A stretch of DNA of 53,337 nucleotides from Reticulitermes lucifugus (Eukaryota > Arthropoda > Insecta > Blattodea > Rhinotermitidae), in contig JAKCWW010002809.1 of the NCBI GenBank assembly GCA_026260175.1, positions 1-53,337 of the forward strand. The letters run 5' to 3'. Positions within the stretch are counted from its first letter, which is position 1. The number at the start of each line of letters is the position of its first letter. The notes below the pieces were generated by a model. That model made no database searches and was not told the origin of the DNA. It saw only the letters and a list, made by a program, of their open reading frames with translations. This document shows positions 35,601 to 48,095 of this stretch, piece by piece. The translations under genes and the position numbers were made by a program.

Positions 35601-37818
35601 GGTGTGTGTGGTATAACAGTACATTGTAATACAGGTTTTGAGAAATGGAAGGACAAAGTGTATGCAGAGTCTTTTAGTGTTTTGTTTTTGCCCTAGGAAT
35701 GTTGTGAAGTCCTTTTACACTGCTGGAATGTTGTTTGATGTCCTCACAACTTTTGGTGAGCTGTCAGAAGAGGTTGTTCAGAATCGAAAATATGCCAAAT
35801 GGAAAGCTGCTTACATTCACAATTGTCTGAAAAATGGTGAGACACCGGTGCCAGGTCCGCCACAAGAAGAAGGTGAACTGGATGATGGCTCTTTGAATGG
35901 AGAAGACAATTCCGTGCCTGGAAGTTCTGGATTTCAAGGAGGCTACAGAGATGCTGGAATGAGTGGAATAGGTTAGGAATAATGAAAGAAAAAATGAATA
36001 TTTAAAACTCTTTTAAAGGTAAAAGCAGCTATCTCCATTCTTCTTGAGAAGCTGATAGTTGCTCAGATGGTCAAGAAATTGCCCCACTATGGAACGTGAA
36101 AATTCCTAAACCTGCTTTTGGAATGTTTAATGGTATAGACACATTTGGTTTTAAATTTTGTGTTCAGGCAGGTGAGAAATGCATACAAACTTTTAGTTGT
36201 AAAATCAAAAGGCAAGAGACGACTTACATGACCTAGTAATAGCTAAACATGTGATATTAAAATTAAATTAAATTAATGGGGAGGGAGGTTCAGATTTATC
36301 TGGCTGAGGATAAGGGCTGATGGTATGCTTTTGTGAAAACAGTCATGAACCTTCACCTTGCATAATAGATGAGGACTTCCTTCACTAGATGAATGATAAT
36401 CGCCTTCTCAAGAAGGATTATGGTGCTTAGTTCATGGTTTTAGAAATAATCTTTAAACATTAATCTATTAAGAGATTTCTTTTATTATTTATTTTGAATG
36501 TTCTTTAATTGTCCTGTCATGGCTGCAGTACCAAATGCATACAGTTGGTATTAATTTTCCAATTAGAATATTAGAGCCTTGTTGTTTTGAAACTGAATAT
36601 GTGGCATAAGTCAGCTTTTTTGTGTATTGTTTCAGGCTTGTAACTTTTCTATGCAACTTGATATGCAGCAGTTCTGTTTCATGAATACAGTAGACTTTAC
36701 CTGTTTTGCATATTAACCAGGAACTGTTACAACCCCTTAATTATTGCTTGTTGCTGCACATTACATCTGTTTCATTAATATGTATCAGTGATGCCTTATG
36801 ACTGGCCAAGATCAATAGACTATTCTGAGAGAAGTGAATTTCATATTCACCATGTATGCAGCTGTAGAAAAAATAAGTGTAAAGTACAGTGATCCCACAT
36901 CCACCATGGGGTTAGTGGGAGTCATCACAGCTTGTTGGGCAAGACCATGTTGCACAAACTTCTTAATGGGAAAATATGGTTATGTGAGCATGGATGCTTA
37001 TGGACCCCTCACCCTCCCCATTTTCTTAAATTGCATACGTATTTGGACACTAAACATTTACACAATGCTTGGGTAGCTGATGCTACCATCTTTTGTGGTG
37101 GTTGGGTGAATAACCACCCATGTTTATCCACATGTATTTACATTTTTCAGTGTTGGGCAAACTTTTTGCCATATAGTTAATTATTTTCAGCCGCGTGTAG
37201 TGAAAACCGCACTAGGTGAAATTGTATTGGACAGGGGGGGGGGTGTACTATATATTGCTTTTAATGTTCTATTTTCAGTTTACAGTTTATAAGGGCCTTA
37301 CAGAAAATTATTTTTCTTTCAGGCTTTGTTCAGCCGCAGAAGCCCCCAAGTGGTTTCGATGCACCAATTCCACCCATATCCAATACATATGTCCCACCCA
37401 CCACCCCAACTCATACTCCTAGTTTATCTGGTGGCTTTACCCCATTTAACCCCTCTCCAGGAACATTTCAAGCATCAAATGATGGCAGAATGAATTCTTT
37501 GCCTAGTGCTGGAAATTACAATACAGACAGTGCTGGAAATGGAAATTCAAGTTCTGAAGGTACTATGTAAATTTATTAATGTTAGAAAGTCATGAGAAAT
37601 ATTGAAAGAATGGCATATTCCTTGAATGAGTAAATCAGACAGTGATGCTCTTTGGTTTTATTATTCCAGGAAGAGTTAAACTGAACCCAGAACAAATGAC
37701 GAAAGCCCAGAAGTACTGCAAGTTTGCCGGAAGTGCGCTTAACTATGATGATATTCCAACAGCTATAACAAACTTGCAGAAGGCCTTAAAATTGCTTCAG
37801 ACTGGACAAGATGGTTAA
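32616..37818 (+). CDS. VTA1: Vacuolar sorting protein VTA1 (LIP5) homologue, complete, 5 coding exons
   Basis: VTA1/LIP5 binds and stimulates the AAA ATPase Vps4, which disassembles ESCRT-III in multivesicular body sorting, cytokinesis and membrane repair. Exons: 32616-32721, 34383-34605, 35697-35971, 37323-37559, 37670-37818. Phases join exactly, giving 990 nt or 329 aa (about 307 aa in human, from memory). Residues 1 to about 160 form the helical N-terminal domain (tandem MIT-like), with [34 protein letters not shown] and [21 protein letters not shown]. Residues of about 165-280 are a low-complexity linker rich in Pro, Gly, Ser and Asn. The last 48 residues ([28 protein letters not shown]) are the VSL domain that dimerises and contacts Vps4. 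The start is fixed by an in-frame TAA directly before the ATG. Confidence 0.97.
32915..33145 (-). mobile_element. LINE tail (family N) in VTA1 intron 1
   Basis: Plus-strand words ggagcagaggcctttttgag, gtcaagaaattcaccac and ccattttagtattatcctcg match the shared 3' part of the family, antisense to VTA1. Confidence 0.7.
33340..33505 (+). mobile_element. SINE family A copy, 5'-truncated, in VTA1 intron 1
   Basis: Words acaatgggtaccgagtccct, cccatctaatgccaag and agagtagagctatatctctg place it in the family of 6012-6292. The tRNA-like head is missing. Confidence 0.75.
33600..33745 (-). mobile_element. LINE tail (family N) in VTA1 intron 1, best-preserved ending
   Basis: The minus strand reads [19 protein letters not shown] followed by a stop, then the short 3' UTR ending near agaaggagtgag. 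This copy defines the C-terminus shared by the eight family copies in the window. Confidence 0.85.
35275..35460 (+). mobile_element. Transposable-element relic in VTA1 intron 2
   Basis: Across frames the stretch resembles a translated arthropod repeat of the type PRGKA..TPL.G.WVN.RA..G..KKRKI. No element ends are seen and the class is uncertain. Confidence 0.35.
36025..36130 (-). mobile_element. LINE tail (family N) in VTA1 intron 3
   Basis: ccattcttcttgagaagctg, gtcaagaaattgcccc and ggaacgtgaaaattcc match the 3' end of the family. Only about 100 bp remain. Confidence 0.65.
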
Positions 37819-37886
37819 CCTCATAACACATACTGTACAAAATGCCATATTGCATGCCATGGTCTGTAAGTTTTCATAAAGTTCTG

Positions 37887-37892
37887 AATAAA
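37887..37892 (+). terminator. VTA1: Proximal polyadenylation signal of VTA1
   Basis: AATAAA lies about 70 nt after the VTA1 stop codon. A second AATAAA at 38246-38251 could give a longer 3' UTR. Confidence 0.5.
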
Positions 37893-38245
37893 TAGGCCTG
37901 ATGGTTGCAGTTCATGCATCTGTCTAGTTTCAGTAATTTTATTTTTGTTTATATTGTATATACCATTTGTAAATTGTACATAGTGCACATGTACTACTTT
38001 TGTAAATAATTAACAGTCTTGAATTTGTCACAATTGTAGACTCTCTGAAGCAGTACTCACAGCTGGACATTGCTATATTCATATTCGTGAATGTTCTATC
38101 AAAATCTGTCAAAAGACTTACAAAAAAATGTAAAAGTTTATTTTGTACCTAAATGAAGTGGCTCTTGAAGTGAACTGGAATGAACAAAACTTACACACTG
38201 GTAGTACTTGTGTAGTATAACTCTCATTTATAGAATTTCATGCGT

Positions 38246-38251
38246 AATAAA
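38246..38251 (+). terminator. VTA1: Possible distal polyadenylation signal of VTA1
   Basis: A canonical AATAAA about 430 nt past the stop, with no recognised repeat between it and the stop. It is plausible as an alternative 3' end. Confidence 0.3.
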
Positions 38252-38904
38252 AGGATGGCTTTATTCAAACACAGGAAATTTGACAGCAGAACTCAAGCAC
38301 ACAGGAGCCTGATCAAGCAGAGCTTACCACAGCATCGTCTGAGTGCGATGACACTCTCCAGTTGCATGTGAACTGTTACTTGTGTTTTATGAATGTAAAT
38401 ACAGTGCAACATGGTGTCTTTTTATTGTGATGCAAATTGTTTTTTTGTCATTATGCAGTGCAATGTAATACTGAGGAATTTTGGTGTGGAAACCTATATA
38501 AAGAAAAAATCCTATGAAAAGTGTTATCATGGCAGTTTCCTAGTGTTACAATACCTTCAAAGTCAACGATACATTGACTGGTGAACAAATTTCAAACAAC
38601 AGGTTCCTTGTTAATTAAGAAGTGATAGCATACACAGTGTGTTCTTTCAGAAGAAATATTAGATGATACCGGAGTGTGATTGGAAGCATCTCCATGAAAA
38701 TCTTTTAACCTTTAAATGATTGGGTTGGTATTTCAATTTTCGCGCATGGTTTATGAAAAACATCAGTATTATTTGAACAAAAAGAAATGAAATTCTGAAA
38801 TAAATGGCATTTGGTGGAAAATAAAACAGATTACCCAGCATGTCTTAAAAATGCAGTAAATTTCCTTGTTGCTGAAACATATGTATGAATTTCTAGGAGT
38901 TTCT

Positions 38905-39660
38905 GTTCTTTTCATGTGTTTGCATATGGAAACATACCTTGTGTAAAGGTTAAGATGGTCATCACAGGAAGCAGTTCTATCAATCTGTCTGTGCAGCCAC
39001 AGAAGTTACTTTGTTTGAAACCATATGAATTTACAGTTATAAGAGAAAATCTCCAATCTTTTTTGAGACAGTACATTTTTGTAACTGGTTCTATGAAACA
39101 GCGTGTAGTGGTGAATTTGATCCTTACTAACTTGTCTTACAGATGAAAGTACTTCGACACTCATGTAAAGTGAAAGATACTGTTTGGTAGGTAATCCCAG
39201 ACTAATACACAGTGAGTTGGTACATAGCGTCAAAAAGTTGGAGTATGGTGTGCCATCAGTGTGACAAGAATAATTTGAGAATATTTGAGCAAATTCTGAC
39301 ACCATTTTTTTTTTTAATTTAAATGATGAAGTGGGGGAGTACAGGTTCATTCAGCAAGATGATAGAACTACCCATACAGCCAGTAATTAAGCAGCCAGCT
39401 TAATGTAACATTTCTGGGGACCAAATAATTAGTTGTTCTTAATGGCCTGCTTGTTCATGGAATCTGGCACCATGTGACTATTTTCTGCAGGAAAGTTTGA
39501 AAAGCAGCAAGGACAATCTATGCACACAGATGAACTTCAAGAAATCATCAGGCATGCAGTATTGGCAGTTTCTGTGCAACAACTTCAAACAGTTTTCAGT
39601 AATTTGTTCACCAGGTGTCTGAGAGTTGAAGAAGGTCGCCAATACCTGCTCTAACATGGG
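38905..39660 (+). mobile_element. Dead Tc1/mariner-superfamily transposase relic
   Basis: In order, in broken frames: a helix-turn-helix-like part (SINLSVQPQKLLCLKPYEFTV), a KV.V-like strand at about 39225-39265 (QKVG-WCAIS-like), FIQQDDRTTHTA at about 39341, and a C-terminal part with FEKQQGQSMHTDELQEIIRH and LQTVFSNLFTRCL. The order and the FQQDGA..H-type motif fit a DDE transposase of the IS630/Tc1/mariner group. Many stops. Terminal repeats were not found. Confidence 0.65.
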
Positions 39661-40694
39661 GTAAGTGACATTATTTAATACAGATTAATACAGATACAGC
39701 GAAGCTTACTGCCAAAGACAGCTTCATTGTCTGCCAAATCTCGATGACATGGAACACAGGAAGACTTTCATTTCAATATCTGCAGGAAAACATTCAATAT
39801 GGGTGTGTGGGGAAGAAAGGAATGTGGAATAATAATCAAAATAAATTATTTCAAGATTTAAGTTTTTTGAGTAACAGTTGTTAATAAGGTTACAAATGTC
39901 TGAGGACATGCCACAAGTAGTTAACTTTAAAATTGCAACAGCTATCTCATACAACACATCACATGAAATATTAAAAAATGAACAGACAATGTACATATCT
40001 TATTGAGCCATATACAGAATTTGCTGTCATAATACTATATACCATGATTCACTTACTAGCTGATGATACATTATATTATCTAATGCAGTAGAACCCTTCT
40101 TAACTGGCCTCAGTAAGAGTAGAGATCTACAAGGTGATGTAATGTATAGAATGCACACTACCACAATTATATTGGAAATTGTATTTTAGGAACAAACAAC
40201 TTCCCTAGATAAGAGGCCTCAGGGTAACATAAAGTATTTCAGATCTAGTTCAATTGGCACATTTTGTTATTTATTGTTAAGCTGTGTTCATGTGGAACAA
40301 GACTGCATCAAGAGTCTTGGCCTGCCTACATGAAATTCCTGCTGTTAACATCCCACAGCATCACACATAGCCCCTTACCTGCCCAAACCCGGTCAAGCAA
40401 CACTAGCTTCTTACGAAGTTGCTGATTGATCGTTTTTGCTTCTTATTCATACCGTGACTCAGAGCTACATCCTTAAAGGAGTTTCCTTGTCACATCTTTT
40501 CTTGATGATAGATTTTCTTTCTCGAACCTCAACATTAGCTCTTGGCTAAATTTTATTACATGACAATGCAGAAACCTTCACGTCTTGTATAACTTTCTGG
40601 TGTACTTCAACAGCAACGTTTTTTGTGCTAGTCACAGGGTCATGTGTAACTTCATATATATCTTGCTATCTTTATGAGCATCATTTTGCTTCAA
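39661..40694. other. No gene recognised
   Basis: AT-rich. On the minus strand, 40640-41060 minus the foldback insert gives a short lysine-rich phrase (KKKQNDAHKDSKIYMK) with stops on either side. It may be old coding debris but is not identified. Confidence 0.35.
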
Positions 40695-40993
40695 TTCTAA
40701 AAGGTTCAGACGACGGTGTATAATATTGAGAACCAATTGTCTTCTGGACTTTGTCCATCGCCCGGATAATATATTAAAATATAATATAAAATCACAACGT
40801 TTCGGAAGCTGGTTCTTCTTCGTTTTCAGGTGATGGGAGGGGAAACACCTACTCAGTCTAATAGGACCCATCTGAGTAGGTGTTTCCCCTCCCATCACCT
40901 GAAGACGAAGAAGAACCAGCTTCCGAAAAGTCGTGATTTTATATTATATTTTATCCGGACGATGGACAAAGTCCAGAAGACAATTGGTTCTCA
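40695..40993. mobile_element. Long foldback element with 13-bp direct-repeat flanks
   Basis: Arms of about 129 bp (40728-40856) and about 122 bp (40872-40993) are near-identical inverted copies around a 15-bp loop. The left side has an extra 33-bp non-palindromic stretch (40695-40727). ATCATTTTGCTTC occurs at 40682-40694 and again at 40994-41006, immediately outside the element, and looks like a target-site duplication. The matching open frames on both strands are by-products of the palindrome. Confidence 0.85.
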
Positions 40994-41548
40994 ATCATTT
41001 TGCTTCTTTTTAAAAACTTGTGTTAGGTTTTTCCTTGCTACTGGTTTCACATTAACACTTGAACACTTAAAAGTAATTCTATATACAAATACACCATTAT
41101 TTACACAATATAATAAAAAGATTCAGGACTCTGTGAATGTAACTGCCATGTCATCCTTGTAAATGAACACAATTAAAAGAATGTAGTACTAGCAGTAGGC
41201 ATATTCAGATCAGTTTGCTGAGAACTGGTTACAAGGGGTTCTACTGCACTTTCAAATAATTATGCATACTGAATATATTTAACATGGAAACTGAACATTC
41301 CAAAACTACTGAGAATATTCTGTGAGGATTACAAATTACAGATGATTGTAAGATTCTGTAGAGAAAACAATTACACATAAAATAAAGTGTTAACTGGTCA
41401 TAAAAAGAATAAAGCAATTTAAGATAGTCGCTCCAAACTTTGTTTGACACCTGTATCAGTCTTCTTCTATTACTGTAGGAAGTAAGATTGAATCATTCCA
41501 TTCTTAGTCATGTATGAAGTTTATTTTAAAAGCCAGTATGGGTTGAAG

Positions 41549-41653
41549 GTAGTGGTGAACCCTGATCCAGAGGTCAGGTCTAGTGGAATGGTATGATGCC
41601 ACATTGTGTGCCCTTCTGTTAGAGCTAACCTCCAGATCAGGATTTGCCACTAG
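41549..41653. repeat. Imperfect inverted repeat, 26-bp arms
   Basis: Arms 41549-41574 and 41628-41653 pair at about 20 of 26 positions, with a core CCTGATC..GAGGT. It could be a decayed MITE. Confidence 0.55.
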
Positions 41654-42995
41654 TTGAAGGATCAGTTGAGTGTGCTGTAAGGTGCTATTTATGCCAGCCT
41701 GAGTACTTTCTTGTAAACATTACAACCAAACCATAGCGAGGAATTCCACTCACATTGTATACCTGAATAAGACAAAAAAATTTCCCTGATTCATCATCTA
41801 AAAAATGGGGGTTCACCTTACAATTACACAATAAAGTTAAACACATCCTTTGTAGGCATTTTTCTGAAAAATTAAGCTTGTGAAGGGCAGTCATTTATAC
41901 AGGGTTGACTTATATTTGTATAAATGTGGTAGTAAAAATGATTGTGAAGGAGTCTTATATGTTTCCCTACATTACCGAGTTGGATATGGACCATGTGAAT
42001 TTACATAACCAGGAGGGTAATGTATGAGAAACATACATGATTAAACTGTGCACTCAGCATGACATAAAATTTAATTTGGATTGTGACTGAAGATATCTGA
42101 ACTTTTTGGACAATTCCAGATGCTCCAATCATTGACTAGAATAGACTGTGGCAATCTTTGCATTTTTTCAGTATATAGAAAACTAAGTATAACATAATGA
42201 GTGAGTACTTAACATAAAAATAGAGTCCTATGCAATTGAAAAAAAAACAAAATTCCAGGCTTTCAATGTTTTTGAGCCCAATCTGTATTCAATATCTAGT
42301 CTTCAGTTTTGACATACAAAACAATTTGTAACAATTATGAAATTCCTTCCCATTCATTTATTGTGGGTACTCCACTTGTAATTATAGCCCAACTAATTAA
42401 TACCCCATCTAAAACTAGCCGGAATTTTTTAGGCATATCATGTTTAATAAGTGTAATATGGTCATTGGCAATCAATGCCTACTATAGAAGCTAACAGAAA
42501 GCTTTATAAGTATGGAAATAGCATAAAGTATTTTGGTGGTGCATCAAACCAACCCTTTAACATTACAATATTCAGGAAGGCATGGGAGAAATGTAAGTTT
42601 TAAATTTTTTTATTTATGTTTTAAGTATGACAATGAGCAAACAATTTTTTGTGTTCTGAATTTTTAGGTCATATAACAAGCATTATATGAGATCTTTCAG
42701 ATAACATCATTAAATCTGTGTTGTCACGTGTACTTCGTCATACCCTAATCCAACTTATACATCTTAATTTTGCACAATTTTTTCCTCTCAAGATGTCTAA
42801 AGTCTCGCAGCGTGATGATGATAATAATAACAATAATTAAATGTGGCTACTGAAAATCTACGTGCCCAATTAACTGTACAAAAAATCAATGCTGTTAAAT
42901 GTGACAAAAAACATGGTGAAGATTGTGTCTTTTGTTGTCTGTGTTGAGTGGTAAACAGTTACTGATGTCTTGGAGGAGCAGAGTTCCTCCATATT

Positions 42996-43034
42996 CAGGG
43001 TCAAGCGGCCCAAGAACTGGACTGCTTGACCCTG
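42996..43034. repeat. Hairpin with perfect 11-bp arms
   Basis: CAGGGTCAAGC (42996-43006) and GCTTGACCCTG (43024-43034) are exact reverse complements around a 17-bp loop. The stretch gaggagcagagttcctcc just to the left is also partly palindromic. Confidence 0.75.
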
Positions 43035-44294
43035 TGTGCTAGGCCAGGGGTACACAAATCCTGGTCAACTGAATTTTGTGTGGTTGTGCCTAATATCTGT
43101 GTGTCCTCAGTGTGGAACTTGCTTCATTTCACCCTTCAGGCACCAATAATTTTGAGGTGGCTCCTAGGTTTATGCATCCCTGCACTAGGCACTACACTTC
43201 TCCAAAATGTCGGTAACTGTTTTCCAACTGACATGGTGTAACATCCAGAAGGCTTGAAACTTCATGAATGCCACTGTGGGCACCTCATATCTCACATAGC
43301 ATATGTTCCCTACTCAACTTTGACTTTTTAATAAAAGCAAAAAAAAAAGTATTACTCGTGACTCAGGATACATATTTATGACTTACTCTTCCTGCTGCAG
43401 TAATGTCCCTTTGGATTCTGTAATAGCACTTCAATGAAGTAAAATGATGTTGGCATTACTATGCCTGTGAAACAAAATTGGTGATTGTTTAACTGAAAAG
43501 TACCTAACAAATCACACTGTTATAATGAGTACTAGTCCAGAAGTCTGGTCATGCCAGAATGCAACCTTACAACCTGGCAGTACTAATGAAATTCTGTTCA
43601 TATTCATAGCAATACATGTGTGACCTCAGTTAAGTGATGAATCTACACACTTCCTTTGCCTCGTGCATAGAATGCTAAGAAATACTTCGGCGTATTGGCT
43701 ACACAATGCTTACATCTGATTTCAAGCAAAACATTGAAGCTTTTATTAATTTTCAAATTCTGCAAGATTCCACTATCTTATACTAATTCATTATCACAAA
43801 GACCGTCTGAAATACAACCACTGACCATCACAATCACCTTAATTACTGCTGCCCAACATGTTTTAATCCTAGGTCCATTATGAAGGGCATGTATGAACCT
43901 TTTTTGTCCCAAGAGACCATATGCTGGTCTCTAAAATATACTGCAAATGGCCTAGCATGTAATATGCTGGTCTGTGTGATTTTACTTGGTAGCAGTTTAA
44001 ATGTCCACGCTAAGCCAGAAAAACTCAGCCCATCAAGAGATACAATTGGCATCTAATTCATTCTACTAAAGGTTAAACAATTACACTTGTTGTAGGTTTT
44101 GCATCATACAAACACAGGTCATTTTTGCTGATGTTTTAAAAAAGCATCACACATAAGCTTTTTTGTTATATAGGTATATTATGTTAAAAAGACAGTTTAG
44201 TACTAACTTTTAATCCACTTAGAATCTACGTGGCCTTTTTGCTGCCCTTACATTGTAGTCCCACCTTATATCTTACTGTATTCGTTTAACTAGA

Positions 44295-44550
44295 CCAACT
44301 CCATGGAGCAGAGTCCTTCTTTTGAAGCTAATAGTCCCTCAGCTAGTCAAGAAATTCCTGACAATTACAGAACCCACAGACTGATGTTTACAAGTGCCTG
44401 CCACTTGGCCCTATCCTGAGTCCAATCAATCCATTCCACACCCCCCCCCCATCCTATTTCTTGATTCATTTTAATATTATCCTCCCATATGCGCCTACAT
44501 CTTCCCAGTGGTCTCTTTCCTTCAGATTTCCCCACCATAACCCTGTATGC
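44295..44550 (-). mobile_element. LINE tail (family N), intergenic
   Basis: Plus-strand words ccatggagcagagtccttct, agctagtcaagaaattcc, gattcattttaatattatcc and ttcagatttccccac follow the family order. Confidence 0.75.
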
Positions 44551-47057
44551 ACTTCACTATTCATAAAAATTATTATATTAAACCTTCTATTATTACAATT
44601 GTAAAAACTTAACTTTCAACCTTGTATTCTTTAATGGCAGCAGTATTGAAAATTATGGCTATTGCTGAATTTTACCTAAACCTTCATTAAACAAATAAAA
44701 AAGGGTATTTTGTCATATTCCTCCACTTTATTGGTCTGGCAGTGCATTACCAGTCAGACTGACACATTCACCATGGATTTTAATTCAACAGTATTTTGGA
44801 CATTATTCTTAAATACTGCCAGTGGACACAAATCTGAGCTAGTTCCATCTACAACACAATCTTTTTTTCTAATATTCGTTCTATCCTGTTAAATATGTCA
44901 ACAATTGTTGCAAATGTTTTGAAGATATGTTGCCATACATCACTGCAGCACTCTAAATTGAGTGACACTACACAAAAGTTTGATTTCTGGAAATAACAAG
45001 AATGAGTATGGGGTGCTTCCAGTGGCATTTCACCAAAACGTGTCTAGCAATTCTTCAGATGAAAGCATATGGACAGATGGATAGACCAGACTGGCCCTAT
45101 ATGTATTAGTCTTATGCACATCATGCAAAGAATGATCAGGAAGTTAGAATGTATTATTAATGTCCAACAGCAAACACAAACAAAACCGTGTTATTAAGTA
45201 AAATCATAGTAATAGTCATTTAACTTAAGTTCCCATATTGTACAGCTGACCAACTGATAGCGTAACATGAACCATAAACATTACGTGGGAACAATGATAT
45301 GTATTACACTTCTGCGTAACTTTTGTTACAGTATTTGTGTCTAGACATTCAGATCCTCTTCTCAGATTCTTACTCCTTGACCCATAAAAAAAACACACAA
45401 GTTCACATTGTATGATATCATTAAAAGCACCATTTTGGCAAATAAACTCGAAACACATTTTAGGTAGGAGGGGGGCTGGGCATTGGAATGTGGGCAATAA
45501 CATGTAAAACACTCTTTATGCACCCCATTCCTTACAAACCTTCAAACCTATGGCACAGAGTAATTGAGGGCAATTTTGCAGAAGTGTTATTTACTTTATT
45601 GTGTGTTATCTAATGACACTGCCAGTAAATGACTATACAGCATCTATGAGAAATGTAATCTTTAAAACCTAATGTGTACTGCGAAGTTTTCAAGGGTAAT
45701 ATATATGCATGTGCACATGTGTGTATGTGTGGTTAAAACTCTCACAGTGTTCCTGCTGCAAAATGGATGCTGTATAATTATATGCCTGGTTTCTGCTATA
45801 ATACACTAATAAATCAGAGAGTTACACTGTACAGCAAAGAAGCATTACTGTGATAGTGATGCCTCACCTGTACCAACTCAATGAAGAAATGTATATTAGA
45901 ATGAAAAGAAACTTCACAGTGCTAATGAATAACATATTTCTTTCAAGTGCTCATAAAACGTGCACATTTGTGTATTTGTATGCATGTGTCAAAGACAAAG
46001 ACATATATAGTGACAAAAACTGGTTACCAAACAGCATATATACTACTAACAACAGAATGGTTACATATATTGTTTTCTTCCTTTGGTGCTTATTTCCCTA
46101 CAAAATATACAGAAAAATTAGATACCTAACATTGTTTGTACTTTAAGTACAGTTTCTAAAGAACAAAATTAGATTATATGTTAAAGTGCACAGTCTTGAC
46201 TAGGAGAGCATTTTGTTATGCAGTACACTCACTTCACTTGACTAGAATAATCAAAATGTACAAAGTTTATCTTATGGGCTCAACCTGTAGATAAGGTACC
46301 ACAGTGAAGTCATCAGATTGCTGCAGCATCCATGATTATTTGACATGTAGTTTTTAGGTATCTGTCAGTTATGACATTCTTTTGGATTACCTAATTTATA
46401 CACATTTATAACAAAGGCCTAGATGTTCATATCTTACAAGGACAGAATACATTAAAATTAATACGATCATAAGTTTACGTGTTACGATATGAAGGTTCAT
46501 AATAAAGACTCTAACAAAACACTGCATTTAAAAAATACATCTCACACATTTCCATAAAATAAAAATGTTACTAGGTATTTCTGAGAGTGTATGAGACAGC
46601 ACCTTATGCACCCTACTATTGTACTATAAGTGCAGGCAACAATAGAACATTCTGATGAAAATTATTTTAATAACATTTGTGGTTTTCACAGTGATGAGAA
46701 TTGTGGAAGTGGTGTCATGGGTTTTATCTTGTAGGTTGGTACCAATGGGAGATTTGCAGTACCAGTGTTTTGGAAGAACATAGTGCCTCCACCTTTAGCA
46801 TAGATGTTATTACAGCTGAGAAAGGTACAGTGATTGTGCTGAGGGGAACATGAGAATTTGCCAATCAGAGCCACGAATAGGGCAGAAGAGACAGAGCTCT
46901 GTATGCCCCAGAGGAAAAGAGGATCAGGAAAAGCCCTCTCAGTCCCTGTACACAGGACGACTGAATGAAGTGAATGTTCATGCGTTGTCTTTCCGGGAAT
47001 ATTCACTCCCTAATTCCTTCAGTATGTAAACGAGAAGCTCACATAACCCATCTGTAT
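44551..47057. other. No gene recognised
   Basis: AT-rich, with open frames of 60-106 codons on both strands that show no domain or splice support. The longest (46686-47006, minus) is Cys/Phe/Leu-mixed and unassigned. Confidence 0.4.
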
Positions 47058-47203
47058 AAAAGAAAAAGAATACTGTCTGATACAGGAGACACAAATGCTT
47101 CGAAAGTTCAATTTGCATTGTATTTTTCTACGGTATTGGGATTGATCCATTTATTTTCGTCTTGTGACTTTGTTTTATTGAAGTGTTCAGTTTTGCTTCT
47201 TCA
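47058..47203. repeat. Diverged duplicate of the TMEM35 3' UTR and coding end
   Basis: This stretch aligns almost without gaps to 47968-48112 at roughly 75-80% identity by eye. The match ends with gtgttcagttttgcttcttc, which in the real gene encodes the last residues (KKQN and stop). The duplicate lies about 0.9 kb downstream of the gene, in the same orientation. Confidence 0.75.
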
Positions 47204-48058
47204 TGATGTCAAAACCCATAAGATCAAAGTCTAAATCTTATTGCAATATTCATGTTACAAGTTACTTTTCAAAATGGAGAGAAGTAACATTGCATGTAAA
47301 AAGAAATTTTGATAAAGCTTTAAATGTCCACATATTACAGAACAGTTGTGTGAACACTTGCAAATCTGAGTATGTTGACCTGGATTAAAATCTCATACAG
47401 CAGGTAAAAGCACAGCGTGAAAATAATATTGATAATACCAGTTTTATCTCTTCCTCTGTTATATACAATATATCTTCACTCGGGTGTGGTTTCAAACATG
47501 TCCCACCATGTCACGCAGTACAAGTATATTCTGCTATCTGCCAGTCATTCATGTAACTCCTATCTCAGTACCTGTGACTGATCCTTGGAGGCAGGAGTGG
47601 CTCTTCTATGGTACGAAATTGATTATCGGCAAATTGAAAAAATCCAACAAAATTCTAAATTTTGACTAAAAAATGATAGACCTGACATAACAATTTTCAT
47701 CAAATCTTCGTGTGAGAGGAAGCATTATTCGAACATAAAACAATTGCCATTATAAAATTTATTGCACTAACCATCTGAACTCAAGGCCAGAGCATTAAGA
47801 GCAGCAAACCTATCCAGTCATACACATTGTATTATGACAAAAAAAAATTATAATAAATATCAGGGCCTGTGTAATACATCACACTACAGGAACAGTGGCT
47901 GTTTTGATATACATTGATTTATACTCATCTTCTTCAAAATGGGCATCTTGATTCCATTCCCCATTTACAAGAAAAATAATCTTGTTTGGTACAAGAGAAA
48001 CAAATGCTTCAAAAGATCAATTTATATCTTATGTTTTTATGGTACTGGGACTGAGCCA

Positions 48059-48064
48059 TTTATT
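48059..48064 (-). terminator. TMEM35: Possible polyadenylation signal of TMEM35
   Basis: The coding-strand AATAAA lies about 32 nt beyond the stop. Another overlaps 48083-48088, too close to the stop to be likely. The real 3' end may be further downstream. Confidence 0.25.
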
Positions 48065-48095
48065 TTCTTCCTTGGATTTTCTTTTATTGCTGTGT

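Larger units (their letters stand above)
37819..38900. other. VTA1 3' UTR and flank, no gene recognised
   Basis: It holds the candidate VTA1 poly(A) signals. Open frames are short and AT-driven. Confidence 0.4.
41007..44290. other. No gene recognised; two small hairpins
   Basis: Apart from the inverted repeats at 41549-41653 and 42996-43034 listed separately, I see only AT-rich sequence with short, domain-free frames. Confidence 0.4.

Noticed and set aside
40632..41162. Two similar open frames on opposite strands starting MMGGETPTQ
   Set aside because: They are mirror readings of the foldback arms and stop or shift just outside them. A palindrome, not a gene pair.
45850..46146. 98-codon plus-strand open frame with hydrophobic stretches
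   Set aside because: AT-rich composition alone produces such Phe/Ile/Tyr-rich frames. No start context, domain or splice support.
46686..47006. 106-codon minus-strand open frame, considered as a TMEM35 terminal exon
   Set aside because: The true terminal exon was found at 48096-48200 with matching phase and family content (VFFFMLTGRLVI). This frame has no similarity to it.
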